Part shown: in pieces, positions 23,701-50,990 of the stretch
Layout: each line of letters starts with the position of its first letter
How positions within the stretch are numbered: the first letter of the stretch is position 1
DNA from: Trochalopteron elliotii
Lineage: Eukaryota; Chordata; Aves; Passeriformes; Leiothrichidae
Direction of reading: 5' to 3'
Assembly (NCBI GenBank): GCA_024734555.1
Contig: JANPWX010000027.1
Location: forward strand, 1,189,763-1,253,762
DNA length: 64,000 nt
The notes under the pieces: generated by a model
The model's database searches: none
The model's input: only the letters and a program-made list of their open reading frames with translations
What the model was told of the DNA's origin: nothing
Made by a program: the position numbers and the translations under genes

Positions 23701-26700
23701 ATTATAAAAGCTGAGCGTGATCTGGGAAAGCATGTCAGCAGCAAAGCAGATAGCTAGTTTGGTTAGGCATCCTCTTAATTAAAATGGGCTGTCCTTTCAT
23801 TGTTGAGCTCAGGTTGGGAATTTCCCTGTTTCCTAGCTTTGTTGCTGCTCAGGATGAAGGTGTTCACGCAGTTCATTTTACACATAGCAATTCAGTACCT
23901 TTTAGTGCCCTGAGCCGCACTGTGGCCTGTCAGAGGGGATTTGAGTATCTCAAGGTGCTGCATCACTGCCATTTAACTGGGATCCCATCCCTTGCAGATG
24001 CATGCATCCTCCTGCCCCTGAGTTCACTGTCAAAGCAGTATTAGCCACCGTGGTACTAGCCATGCTGTTGTTTGGGAGCCCCTGCTCAGTACACACAGCC
24101 TGTCCTTACTCCAGAGTGATCTCTTTGCTGTCTGGGTGATACCAAGTGTAGGACTTGAGCTTTTTCCTCTGTCTGTCTAGCGTGCACATGAAAATAGAGG
24201 AGAAAATCTCCTTGACTTGTGGCCGTGACGGAGGGTTGCAGAACATGGAGCTTCATGGCATGATCATGCTGCACATCTCTGATGAAAAGTTTGCACGTAT
24301 CCGCCTGCATGTAGAAAATGAAGACAAGAGGGGAGTGCAGCTACAGGTAAAGCCTGTTTGGAGTCCCATGCTGTTGAAAATATTTTTGTTGCTTTGCAGG
24401 GGAAAAATAGTGGAAATACTCGAGTATATTGCTGTCCTGTGTTCTCATCCAAGCCTTCTCAGCAAATGCGTTGGAGATGGGAGTAGTCAGTACAGGTATT
24501 AGCAGAAGTGCAGGGCCAGTCATGCTCAAGGGATTGAAGTTCACTGGAGAAATGCAATCTCCATTGCCGTCCTGCCCTCAGAGCCTTATCTGCCCAGCAG
24601 TGCACCTTGGCATGCCAGGTGACCTCACTTGGACTTTCCAGCAGCCTGGTGTGTTGCTCAGTGCCTGTTGTGTGATGTCAGTTGCAGCTGTGGAGTGGAA
24701 CTGGGATAACAAACTTCCTGTGCCAGTGGGGAAATAATTTATTCTCTTGGAAGCTATTTCTTTCTGAGGTTGCTTGTCCTGTCACGGCTGTACTTGGGAT
24801 GATTGCTGGAGCACTTTGATAGCAGTCAGTAGTTGCAGCTGAGAAGGTTCTTGGGAGATTCTTTCTTCCCTTTCTCTCTCTTTGTGAGACCTTACTGATC
24901 CCTGGAGGGGTACTGCTTTGATACACTGGCTCACTCCTCACTAGGGACTCTTCTGTACATTATTGCTGTCTGCAAGTCCACTTTCTTCCAGTGCATCCCA
25001 TGAATGAGTTGCTAACAGCGCTCCCACAGGCAGTGGATCAGGTGGAAGATGAGACCAAACTGTTTGCTGACTCCTGTCTTTCTAATGTAACTTGAACAGT
25101 GACTTGCAAAAATCCTCTGCTTCTAAAAAGCTGCTCACACTTGAGGTTGTGAAGAGAGTGTTTAAATGGAGTTTGGCCACTGACACATATGTGCATTAAG
25201 GTTGCTGAGGGGAGACAGTAGTGTTACAGCGTTAGGCTGTTTTTCCCAATAGCATTAGATTGATTTTTCTTGTAATGTCTGCTGTAATGTAGTGTAAACC
25301 TCCAGGATGGTCATTGACTTAAGAGTTGTTCTGTAGATACCAGCCTGCATCGCTTGAGTCTCTGGTGCAGGTGCATGTAGGAAAGACAGTGGTAGGGATC
25401 CTTCTTGTCAGATTAGCATTTCCTGGAAAGAATCCCTAGTTGATAAGCAGTTGTGCTCCAGATGGGCTTCTGAGCCAGCAGCAAGCCTGATATGTATTTT
25501 GTCAAAGCAAACACGGGAATGTGTAGGCCTGTCCTGGTAGAACCTGCATCACCTATGGTTCTCTCCTTGGGCTTAGACCTACCGTCTGGCATGTGTTCCT
25601 CTTTCAGACTCACCCAAACGTGGACAAGAAACTCTTCACTACAGAGTCACAGATCGGTTTGAAGAACCCAGAGAAGTCATTCCCTATTAACAGTGATGTG
25701 GGCGTGCTGAAGTGGAGGTTGCAGACCACAGAAGAATCATTCATTCCACTGACAAGTGAGTGCAAATCCAGGGGCTTGGGCAGAAGAAGCTAGTGATTGT
25801 CCATGAGCAGCTGGTAGCTGCTGGGCTGCCTGGAGCCTGGCATATTGTGAGACCTTGGATATACTACGTGTATCCACTGGATAGTGCCTGTCCTTTGCCG
25901 TATGTGTTTTTTGTAACACCTCAAGGGAAATAGAGAACTTTTCTTAAAGTCAGCTTGAGGGTCACTTTGCTGGGTGTTTTGAAGTGCATCATCTTCTGAA
26001 AGCCTACTCCACATGAAAGGCCTGCATGGTTCATGTACTGTCTGTTTCCTCAGTTAACTGCTGGCCATCAGAGAGTGGGAACAGTTGTGATGTTAACATT
26101 GAATATGAGTTACAAGAGGAGAGCTTAGAGCTGAATGATGTGATCATCACCATCCCCTTGCCGTAAGTAATGGTCCTTACCCACACAGCACTAGTGAGTC
26201 CCATCACCTCCTTCCTCTCCCTGTTTTGTGGATCTGGCCAAGCCAACAGGTCTTAGGGGCATTTCCTTAGCTCTGTGCAGGGAAGTTACTGTCACTTCTC
26301 ACTGCCTGCTCTAGGTCTGGTGTTGGTGCCCCAGTGATTGGAGAGATTGATGGTGAGTATCGCCACGACAGCCGGAGAAACCTCCTTGAGTGGTGCCTGC
26401 CGGTGATAGATGCCAAAAACAAGACTGGTAGCCTGGAGTTCAGCATAGCAGGGCAGCCAAAGGACTTCTTCCCAGTGCAGGTCTCCTTCATCTCCAAAAA
26501 GAACTATTGCAACATACAGGTATGGTCACTGTTGATGCTCCACAGGTAGGATGTCACCCTTCCCTCAGTTCCTGGCTGGCTGACTCTAGCCATGCTGCAG
26601 TGGCACCGTGCTGTCCCACTGGCCATGGCGAAAGGATTGACATTAACCTGGCTCTGAGACAGCTGGATTTGGGAGTGCCAGCAGATAGCACTGGCAGCTG

Positions 26701-27164
26701 ACACTTCATGGAGTTTTCCTGAAGTTTCAGTTGTGTCTTCAAGTCTGAGTAATCATTCATTCCCTTCAGACTTTGTTGGAAAATCCATCGGCCTTGCAGG
26801 CAAAACACTGCTTGGCATACAACTGTCTGTCTCCACTGAAGTGTAGCCAGTGGTTGCCACTTCACTCCTCAGCAGAGACAGTGTTACCACAGATAATCAC
26901 TCCCCTCTTTCAGGTTTGGTGGGAGCAAAGATCTTTGTTTCAGGGTTGAGTTGGGGTTTAAAGGCAGCAGGTCGGTTGTGCTGTCATGGCCATCATGGAA
27001 TTGGGAAGCATGGCATTGCTGCAGTAAGGGAGTGCTGTTCAGTGCTGAGCTAATGTTGCCTGTTGTCTCCACAGGTTACCAAAGTGACCCAGGTAGATGG
27101 GAGCAGCCCTGTAAGGTTTTCCACTGAAACCACCTTCCTGGTGGACAAGTACGAAATCCTGTAA
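20729..27164 (+). CDS. ARCN1: ARCN1, archain / coatomer delta subunit
   Basis: Ten coding exons (20729-20731, 21786-22049, 22678-22857, 23101-23303, 23425-23586, 24181-24346, 25608-25755, 26054-26162, 26315-26519, 27075-27164) join to 509 residues; human is 511 as I recall. The first coding exon holds only the ATG, and exon 2 starts [14 protein letters not shown]. Residues 1-~140 form the longin domain, ~140-180 is a charged helical stretch ([20 protein letters not shown]), a Gly/Pro linker follows, and the mu-homology domain runs from ~270 to the end YEIL. Delta-COP is part of the COPI F-subcomplex that coats Golgi-to-ER vesicles, a housekeeping role fitting its CpG-island promoter. All introns are GT-AG. 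The long open frame that appears to extend exon 2 leftward to 21384 is intron. Confidence 0.97.
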
Positions 27165-28650
27165 TGCCAGACTTGGTGACACTCAATGGAAGAAATTTTT
27201 AAATTAAAAAAAAATGAGGCCGACGTTTATTCTGAATGTTGGGAACGCCACAGCCCCCTCTGCTAAGACGTGTGGCTCTGTCTGCCATCTACAGCGTTCC
27301 TGGGTCACAGACATTTTTTGCAGAGAAGTGACGTGCTCATGGGGAGAAAGGCCACAAATTTCTTTGGCAGATTTTTTCTGACTGGCAAAAAAGCAAGATC
27401 TCCACAAAGAGCCTGACTTTGACATGCTGCCCCTGCACCCCCAAGATGCTCGGAGCTCAGCCCAGAGCCGACCAGACATCATTCTCTTCTCTCCTGAAAC
27501 ATCACGTGCTGTTCCGTTGTTGGTGCTGCCATTTTAATTTCTCCTTGGCCTCTGGTTCTCCTGCGTGGGGCCACCTGCTGGTCCTGACCCTTCCATCTGG
27601 TGGAAGCTGAGCAAATTGACCTTGGCCTCACAGGTGGGGTGGGTCATGGCATGGGGTAGGGAAGAGGGACCCGGGGGTTAAGTCCTTTTACCCCACACAG
27701 TTACTGCTTTTCCTTCAGCTCTGCTGTATGGCAATGGCCCCTCTCCAGGTGGTCTGGTTCCTGCTGCAGCGGGGAGAGCATCCAAAGGGGACTGTGTCCT
27801 CACTGTCTTCCACAGCTGTTCTCAGGCCAGGCTTTGGAGGAAGTTTAGTTAGGTTAGAACCAGATGTATATCCTTTGCAAGGCTGTTTTGGTGTCTGAAG
27901 AGGCTGAGGGCTTTGTCTGCCTGGGTGAAAGGAGCTGTGGAGCCTGGTTGACTTACTTGGCCTGCTTGTCAGGACCTGTCTCAAACCAGTATTGGTTCAG
28001 CACTGGCAGGTGTGGGAGAAGGAAATGCTGGTTTCCAGGTAATGTAGGGGCTGATCCTAGCCATTTTTCCTATTGGAGCCTCACTAGCATTATTTGCCTC
28101 ATCTCAGAGACCTGTGCTCCCTTCACAACTCATCTCACCTGCTTGGCTGAGGCCTGTCATGAGTGTCACCTGCCCTTGGGCACACCTCACCTCTGCAGCC
28201 AGAGGGCCCGAGTGCAGGTGGAAGGCAACGGCCCTAAAAGTGCATGTACTGTGCTCTGTGAGAGACAGCCAGCCTCTCATGGGCCCCTGGGGTCCTCTGC
28301 CAAAGAAGTTCGTGGTCTCTCCTCTGCTGGCAGCACCTGAGAGGAAATCAACCCTGGTCCTGTCCTGAGAGGGCAAGCCCTCTCCCCTAGCAAAGTAGGC
28401 AATGAATCCCATTAACCCAGTCCTGTTCCAGAGCTGCTTGTGTGTATGATTTTTAAAATGGAGTCAGTTAGTTCAAGCATCCGAGGAGTTTTGGTTTTTT
28501 TTCTTACATTCATTGGAGGGTGATATTTAAACCGAGCCGAGGTCCCCACTTTTTGTAACCCAGTATGATCCTGGCCTAGGGAATAGAGCACATTCCAGTG
28601 TACACAGAGAATTCTGAGTCTTTAATCAAATAAAGTACTGTTAAAGGAGC
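27165..28650 (+). other. ARCN1: ARCN1 3' UTR
   Basis: About 1.5 kb without conserved coding potential lies between the ARCN1 stop and a strong AATAAA. An early ATTAAA (27203-27208) in an A-rich stretch ~40 bases after the stop could give a very short UTR. The two signals suggest alternative polyadenylation. Confidence 0.65.
28629..28634 (+). terminator. ARCN1: ARCN1 distal poly(A) signal AATAAA
   Basis: AATAAA is followed by a GT-rich stretch (GGGGGTCGTGAGG). It is the last signal before the GC-rich PHLDB1 promoter begins. Confidence 0.7.
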
Positions 28651-28817
28651 TGGCTGGGGGTCGTGAGGTCCTTCCGGAGCCGGGACCGGTCAGCCCAGGC
28701 CACGTGGGGGCGGGGCGTGCCGACACCGGTTGGGGCGGGGACACGCTGGGACAGGCAGTGGTGGACAGTGGAGCGGCGGCGGAGCCCGGGAAAGGCTGTC
28801 GGATCAGGGGAGTGAAG
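28650..28817 (+). promoter_or_regulatory. PHLDB1: PHLDB1 promoter and non-coding first exon
   Basis: A GC-box-rich block (GGGGCGGGG repeated) with an E-box CACGTG at 28701-28706 precedes a likely non-coding exon ending at a good donor (GAAG/GTGAGG) near 28817. The first coding exon is 4.4 kb downstream. The arrangement fits a CpG-island first exon; the start point is inferred. Confidence 0.55.
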
Positions 28818-31800
28818 GTGAGGAGCCGCTGGCATGGGGTGGGATCTCACCTCTTCGTGCCCCAGGTGACCACTGCGGTTGAGGAGCCTGTGGGGCCGGG
28901 GTCAGCGTGTCCTGTAACACAAAGGCTCCCTAGTGCTTCAGGGGCGGCTTTGGGATGTGCTGGGGGCAACAGAAAGGGGTTTAGCTGCCTTGGCCCGTGC
29001 TGGGGCCAGGTATGGGACGTACTGGGGTTCCCTGCTCCCTGGGGTGTCCTAGGAGGGGTGCAAGGAAGGAGCTGCAGACCGGGAAGTAGGAAAAACACAG
29101 TCAGCCATAAAACCAATCATTGCACAAGTTTTTGGTGGTGTGTGGGTGTGCTGGAAGCTGGTTCCGGATCCAGTGGTCCAGGTCACTGGTGGGTTTGCTG
29201 GTGTGGGACCCCTGAGAGCACCTCAGTGTTGGAAGGCAGCCAGACGAGGTTCTCCCATCCCCAAATCCTGCTGCAGCTCATGGGCAGTCACAGGAGGAGA
29301 TGGTGCTTGGCACATGGCCACCACTGCTGTCTCTGACACCTCTTGGGGAGCCTGGGAACCGTACTGGCCTGGCTGGATCCTGCTCCATGGCTGGACCTTG
29401 TTTACTCCAGCTTCCTGCCACACTCCTGCCACAGCCTTTTCAGCTGCTGTCAGAAAGCCAGAGGAATCTGGCAGTCCCAGAAGGTCCAGCTGCTGTGCTG
29501 AAGGGCCACTGTCTCTCCCGCTCCTCCAGCTGCTGTGCAAGCCCCCAGCCCTCTCTGAGCAGTAGGCAGAGGCTGCAGGGGGCAGGTCTCCTGGCTGAGC
29601 ACCACAGGCAGTAGCAAGACAGCACAGCCGGGTACTTTTTGGTAACTCCTTGTACATTAGGGTTTGCTATGTGATGCCATGTGTCAGTACATGTGGGGCA
29701 GCAGGGGCAGGCTGCTCTGCAGAGGGATGGAGCCACAGGGTTTCATGGCAAGGGATCCTTGCTGGCAGACAAGAAAGAGGAGGGTGATCAATGTCTGGTT
29801 CACCCACCCCTTTCCCAGCAAACGAAGGGTTGGGTGATAGATTCATGCCAGGAATTGGATTCAAGACCCACCAAACCCATCCTCTGTCACAGTCCTCAAG
29901 ATGCCATCAGCGGGAGTTGCAGATGCTCGTTGCTGAGCCAAACCTCTGGCCTGCAGGTAAGAAATTGTCATTTTGATATGAGACCATTTTGAGGAGCAGC
30001 TCTCCATTGTGTAGTCTTGCTAAGGGTCTGGAGCCTGTGTCTGCACTGTGGTGTCCAGAGGCATGTGCTGATGCTGAGGTCAGTGTTTGAGCTGCAGCAG
30101 TCGTTGGCTCACCAGCCCTTGGAAGTGGCTCACCTCGGGGAGTGCTGGGTGCAGTAGGTGGAGCTGCACACCCTCCCCGACCTGAGCACATGGTGAGCAT
30201 CCACCAGTCTGTGGAGACTGAAGGGTGATGCCGGCAGGGCCTCGGCCAGAGCACAGCTGTGCTGCAGTGGTGCAGGAGCACTTTGCCGGAACGATGAAAT
30301 CAGTGGGTGTGGCCAGGATTCCTCGGCTCCCGCCGGAGCTGTCTGGTGGCTGATTTATGGTGGTGTTATTGCCAGGATCATGGCGTTGTCCCAGCAACCG
30401 CAATGCAGCCCCCACCATCCCTCGCCTGGGTGGGATGGGGCTGGCTGAGTCTCCCCCACTCCGTTGTCGGCCCCAGGCCGGGAGGCAGCAGCGAGGAGCA
30501 GGCTCCTCACTTCCCCCTGGCTTTGTGCAGGAGACAGGCTCCCCCTTCCCAGCGGCTCGGCGGAAGAGCTGCTTGTTTACCAGGGCAGAGGGTGTGGGAA
30601 GGGGTGAGCGCACCCTAAGTGCATTAACAGATGGGGAGCAAACAGGCAGCCAAGTTGGCTGAAGGCTGCAATGCTTCGCTGTGTGCACCCGTTAGCTCGG
30701 CCGCTCAGGCTTCCTTCCATGACTCATCCAGCCAGCCACAAGTGGGGATGAGAGGCCATGCAAGGGGGTGCCATACGCCTGCTTCTGCCAGGCTGTTGCT
30801 TCATCCCAGCATGGCTGATACTGCATGGCATGGCCTGCCAGTCTGTGCTCCTTCATGAACACAGGCTGAATGCCCATGGCCTGGCCAGTGGTGCACAGTA
30901 CAGCTCTGTGGTCTGCTGGTACCTGATGTGGGGTGAGTCAGGATGTGCTGTGCTCAGCTTGGGTCTGGGTGAGCAACAGCAGGTCAGGCAGGAGTGAACC
31001 CCCAGAGCACCCCTGCCCACGTGGGCTTGGGGCTGGCAGGCAGATTGCAGCCTGTGGGCAGTGGGATGCAGAGGCTCCCCGGGAGCACGGTGGGGCAGCA
31101 TGTCTGCGTGCAGCCTGCCCTGCATTAGGAGGGCCTCTGCATCGGTGGGGCTGGGCATCCTCCCAGGTGAGGCTTTTGGCTGTGACAGGTGAAGAAAGGG
31201 ACTTTTGTCTTCTAAGAGGCCGGAGCTGAGTAGGCAGCCCTGCGCGGGGTGCACGAGGACCGTGGGCTGTTTGGTGGTAACCGAGCCCGACCCCTTGGCA
31301 TTTGCTGCCTTTACCGCTTCCCACGGCGGGAACAAGCGGCGCGTTCTGCAGGCGGCGGCAGGAGAAGAAAGGCCGCCTTGTCCGTCCTAGCAGTGGGGCG
31401 CCGGCTGGGGCGGCCGCGCTCCCGCCCCGCATTCCTACAGCAGAGCCGGCTGGAGAGGGGCTTATCCCCGGCAGGACGGGCTGGGGTGACGGCAGGCGTT
31501 CCCTGTGTGTTGACGAGACAGGTGAGGGGCTCTGTTGGAGGGCAATGTTGTGGGACTGGGGGCACTGGGAAGTGGTGGGATGCCAGGGTCACCCTCCATC
31601 TCGTGGGCAGGCAGGGCTGCTTGTGGAGTGGGGGGTGTTGGGTGGAGAGTTTGGGCAGCAGGAGGTGGGTAGAATCAGAGACAATCCCTCAAGCGGCCGG
31701 GATGGGGGTCCTCCATGGTTCTCACCAGGTCTCACCAGTACAGCTATGCTGGGAAGGAGTTAACACCGCCACAAGATCCCACTCTGGCCCCGCTCCCTTC

Positions 31801-33247
31801 CTATGCAGCAGCCTGGCCCCTCCCGGCTTTTCCTCCTTCCTGAACATTGTGATGGGGACGTAGGTGTGAGTGAGTGAGGGACAGGGGCTCAGCTGGGCTG
31901 CGGGATCTCCAGATGCTGGGAACTGCAGCACCCCAGTGCCTGGGGAACATGGGCACCAGGCTGCGGAGGGTCCCGCTCGGCACCAGGACCAGGTGGCAGG
32001 TAAGAGAGAGCAGGGATCCTGCCTCCGCAGCCGGTGAGCACTCATGAACTTCTCTTGGGGTACCTTATCTCTACGCCCCCCCTTGCTCCACTGAGGTGTC
32101 CCCATCCCACGTGGTGTGGCTGTGGTCCCCACGGAGCCCTTGCTGTGGGATGGCCAGTCCTGGTGTTGCAGGAGACGCCCGGGCTTCATCCCAGGGCTGG
32201 ATCCCACGCCCGGTGTTTTCCAGCGTTTCATTTTTTCCACAGTATGTAATAGCCGTTCACTCGCCCCCGCAGCTGAGCCCAGTGCTAGCCGAGGGAGGGG
32301 GGGGGTCCCTCCAGGGGCTGGCGGGACAGTGGGCGATGCTGGCGAGAGCCGAGACCGGGGCTCCTCCTGGCGGCCCTGGGACCGGCGTCCGGTGAACGGG
32401 GATGCATCGCTTCCTATCTACGCTGCCCGGGAAGGGTTAAGCCCCAGTCAGCTAGTCCAGGGCGGAAGGGAGGGATGTGGGGAGCAGCAGAAAGTAAATT
32501 TAGATCCCCGGAGCATCCCGACATGGCGTAAGTGCTGGGTGACGGAAATTGTTCCTCCTCGAGTTGCCTCCCACTCACACAGAGAATGTGGCAGCATGGC
32601 TCTGCTCCACGGGTGGTGGCCCTGCCTGCCAGCTGCAGGCCTGTGGGCCACATGGGCAGGGATATGAAACATTCAGCTGGGCTTGTGCACTATGAGCTGC
32701 TGCTGGACTGTGTGAGAGGAGAGGCATGTGCCTGGGTGCCAGAACTGGGCACTGGTGGCGTGCACGGGGGTTCCCAGGTGTCCCACGCATGGCAGGCAGG
32801 TGTTGCTGGGGACAGCCAGAACCTGTGCTTGTGTGTGGTTTTCCACTGACAGCCATTGGGGTCTGGCTGCCCTCAACTCTTGGCATGTAAAGCATGCATT
32901 TCCAACACCATGCCCCCAAAAGCCCCCAAAACTGAGCCAATGCGTAGTTTTCCTTCCAGGACTGTGTCTTGTCCTGATGCCTGGCACATGCATGGGTCTC
33001 CCCGGGTGGATGGGGACGCGTGCCTAGGTAGGATGCATGCCTTGGCAGGCAGGAATGCTCACTGGCTTCAGGCAGCTGCTGACATGATGAAGATAGGAGC
33101 TCAGGATGCTAGTCCTCTTGGTGGCAAATGCTAGTTTGGAATGGCTAGGGTTTGTGCTCAGGCTGCTGTCTGGGATATGCAGGAAAAATACATAAAAGCC
33201 AATCCCTAGTGTGGTCACTCGTACTGCCATTCTGTTTCTTCTGGCAG
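28818..33247 (+). other. PHLDB1: PHLDB1 5' intron with an internal GC-rich block
   Basis: This 4.4-kb stretch has no conserved coding exon that I can recognise. A second GC- and CpG-rich segment lies at about 31220-31500 and could be an alternative promoter or untranslated exon. No transposon ends or tRNA-like structures are evident. Confidence 0.5.
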
Positions 33248-33286
33248 CCCATATCCAATAGCATCCAACGTCTCCAAGAAGGCATC

Positions 33287-49506
<16,220 letters not shown>

Positions 49507-50005
49507 GGGGGGTGCGGTGCACCCCAGATCCACCAGCTGGACTTCTGAGCATCCCAAGCACCAAGGAGCTCCTGAGGTCCCTGCTACGCCTCATGCCAAA
49601 GGCTGTGCACACCAAAGTCGTGGACCTGCATTGGGCCCAGCTGGGTGGTACTGAGCATTGCTTGTTCAGGCAAGGGAATAGGTTTTTTTATGTTGACTTT
49701 TTAAAAACAAACCTTACTGGAACAATATCAAAGTGCTGAAATGTAAAAAGCTGCCAAAGACCTGCTGGGGCCCGAGCTCTCTGCCTTGGGGAGGTGCTAG
49801 TTTTGAGGCGGATGCTGGTAGTTGCTGCCATAGTGTCCCAGGGAAGGTGACAGTGAGGCCATGCTGTGCCACTACCTGGCCTTGTGTGGCCAGGACGTCC
49901 CACTGTGGTAGACTCAGACCCCTCTTTGTAAACCTTTTGTAATTTCGGATCGTTGTCCCCTCCTGGGCCAGGGCCAGATGGGGGTTGCGGTGCGGACTGC
50001 CCAGT

Positions 50006-50011
50006 CATAAA
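50006..50011 (+). terminator. PHLDB1: PHLDB1 poly(A) signal variant CATAAA
   Basis: CATAAA lies 500 bases after the PHLDB1 stop, with a GT-rich element (CTGTGTGGTCTCTG) 20-35 bases downstream. No canonical AATAAA is present between the stop at 49506 and the gap, so this variant is the best candidate. The bases 49507-50030 are the inferred 3' UTR. Confidence 0.5.
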
Positions 50012-50159
50012 GCATTTCGTGAACCAGGCTGTCCCTTCTGTGTGGTCTCTGAACGTTACAGACAGACCAGAGTCTGCCCCTGGGCTGGGGCGACGGGCGG
50101 GGGGGCACTGAGCAGAGGCTGGGGCCCCTAGGAGCTCACTGGCAGTGAGCTGAAGAGCA

Positions 50160-50990
50160 CGGCATCGTGCATAAGAGATTGCGGAGACCACAGGAAGGTG
50201 CAGGAGCCACCTGCTGGAAGGGACCGGAACAGCGGGACGGGGAGAGACCAATGGAAGGGGCGAGCCCAAAAGAAGGAGGGGTCTGGGGATGCGCCGGGCC
50301 CGACTGAGTCCACGCGAGCCGTACCAAGCCCGAACCGCACCCGAGCTGTACCGAACCTGAGTCAAGCCAAAAGCGGGGCCGAGCCGAGGGAGGGCGGGAC
50401 CAGGGCGGGGTCTGGGGGTGTGGTCTACGAGGGGGCGTGGTTTTCGTGGCGGCCTGGCCGCGAGGCGCCTCTCGGCCGCCAGGGGGCGCACACGCTGCAG
50501 ACGGATCGCACGTGGCCCGGTTGCCGTGCGGCGCCCGCGCAGGGACGAGAGAGCTNNNNNNNNNNNNNNNNNNNNNNNNNNNNNNNNNNNNNNNNNNNNN
50601 NNNNNNNNNNNNNNNNNNNNNNNNNNNNNNNNNNNNNNNNNNNNNNNNNNNNNNNNNNNNNNNNNNNNNNNNNNNNNNNNNNNNNNNNNNNNNNNNNNNN
50701 NNNNNNNNNNNNNNNNNNNNNNNNNNNNNNNNNNNNNNNNNNNNNNNNNNNNNNNNNNNNNNNNNNNNNNNNNNNNNNNNNNNNNNNNNNNNNNNNNNNN
50801 NNNNNNNNNNNNNNNNNNNNNNNNNNNNNNNNNNNNNNNNNNNNNNNNNNNNNNNNNNNNNNNNNNNNNNNNNNNNNNNNNNNNNNNNNNNNNNNNNNNN
50901 NNNNNNNNNNNNNNNNNNNNNNNNNNNNNNNNNNNNNNNNNCAGCAGAGCCGAGCCGAGCCCAGCCGAGTCCAGCTGAGCGGTGCCGGGC
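50160..50990 (+). promoter_or_regulatory. HYOU1: HYOU1 promoter and 5' UTR, interrupted by a 386-N gap
   Basis: GC-rich sequence with a CCAAT box (50248-50252), GGGCGGGG boxes near 50400 and a CACGTG E-box near 50508 lies before the gap at 50556-50941. After the gap a GAGCC-type pentamer repeat (50943-50965) forms the 5' UTR up to the ATG. Mammalian HYOU1 is induced by ER stress through ERSE elements (CCAAT-N9-CCACG); I found none intact in the visible part, so they may lie in the gap. More degenerate GAGCC-like repeats occur at 50310-50395. Confidence 0.55.

Noticed and set aside
50240..50555. ER-stress response element (ERSE) in the HYOU1 promoter
   Set aside because: A CCAAT box and CGTGG cores are present, but none has the CCAAT-N9-CCACG spacing in the visible sequence.
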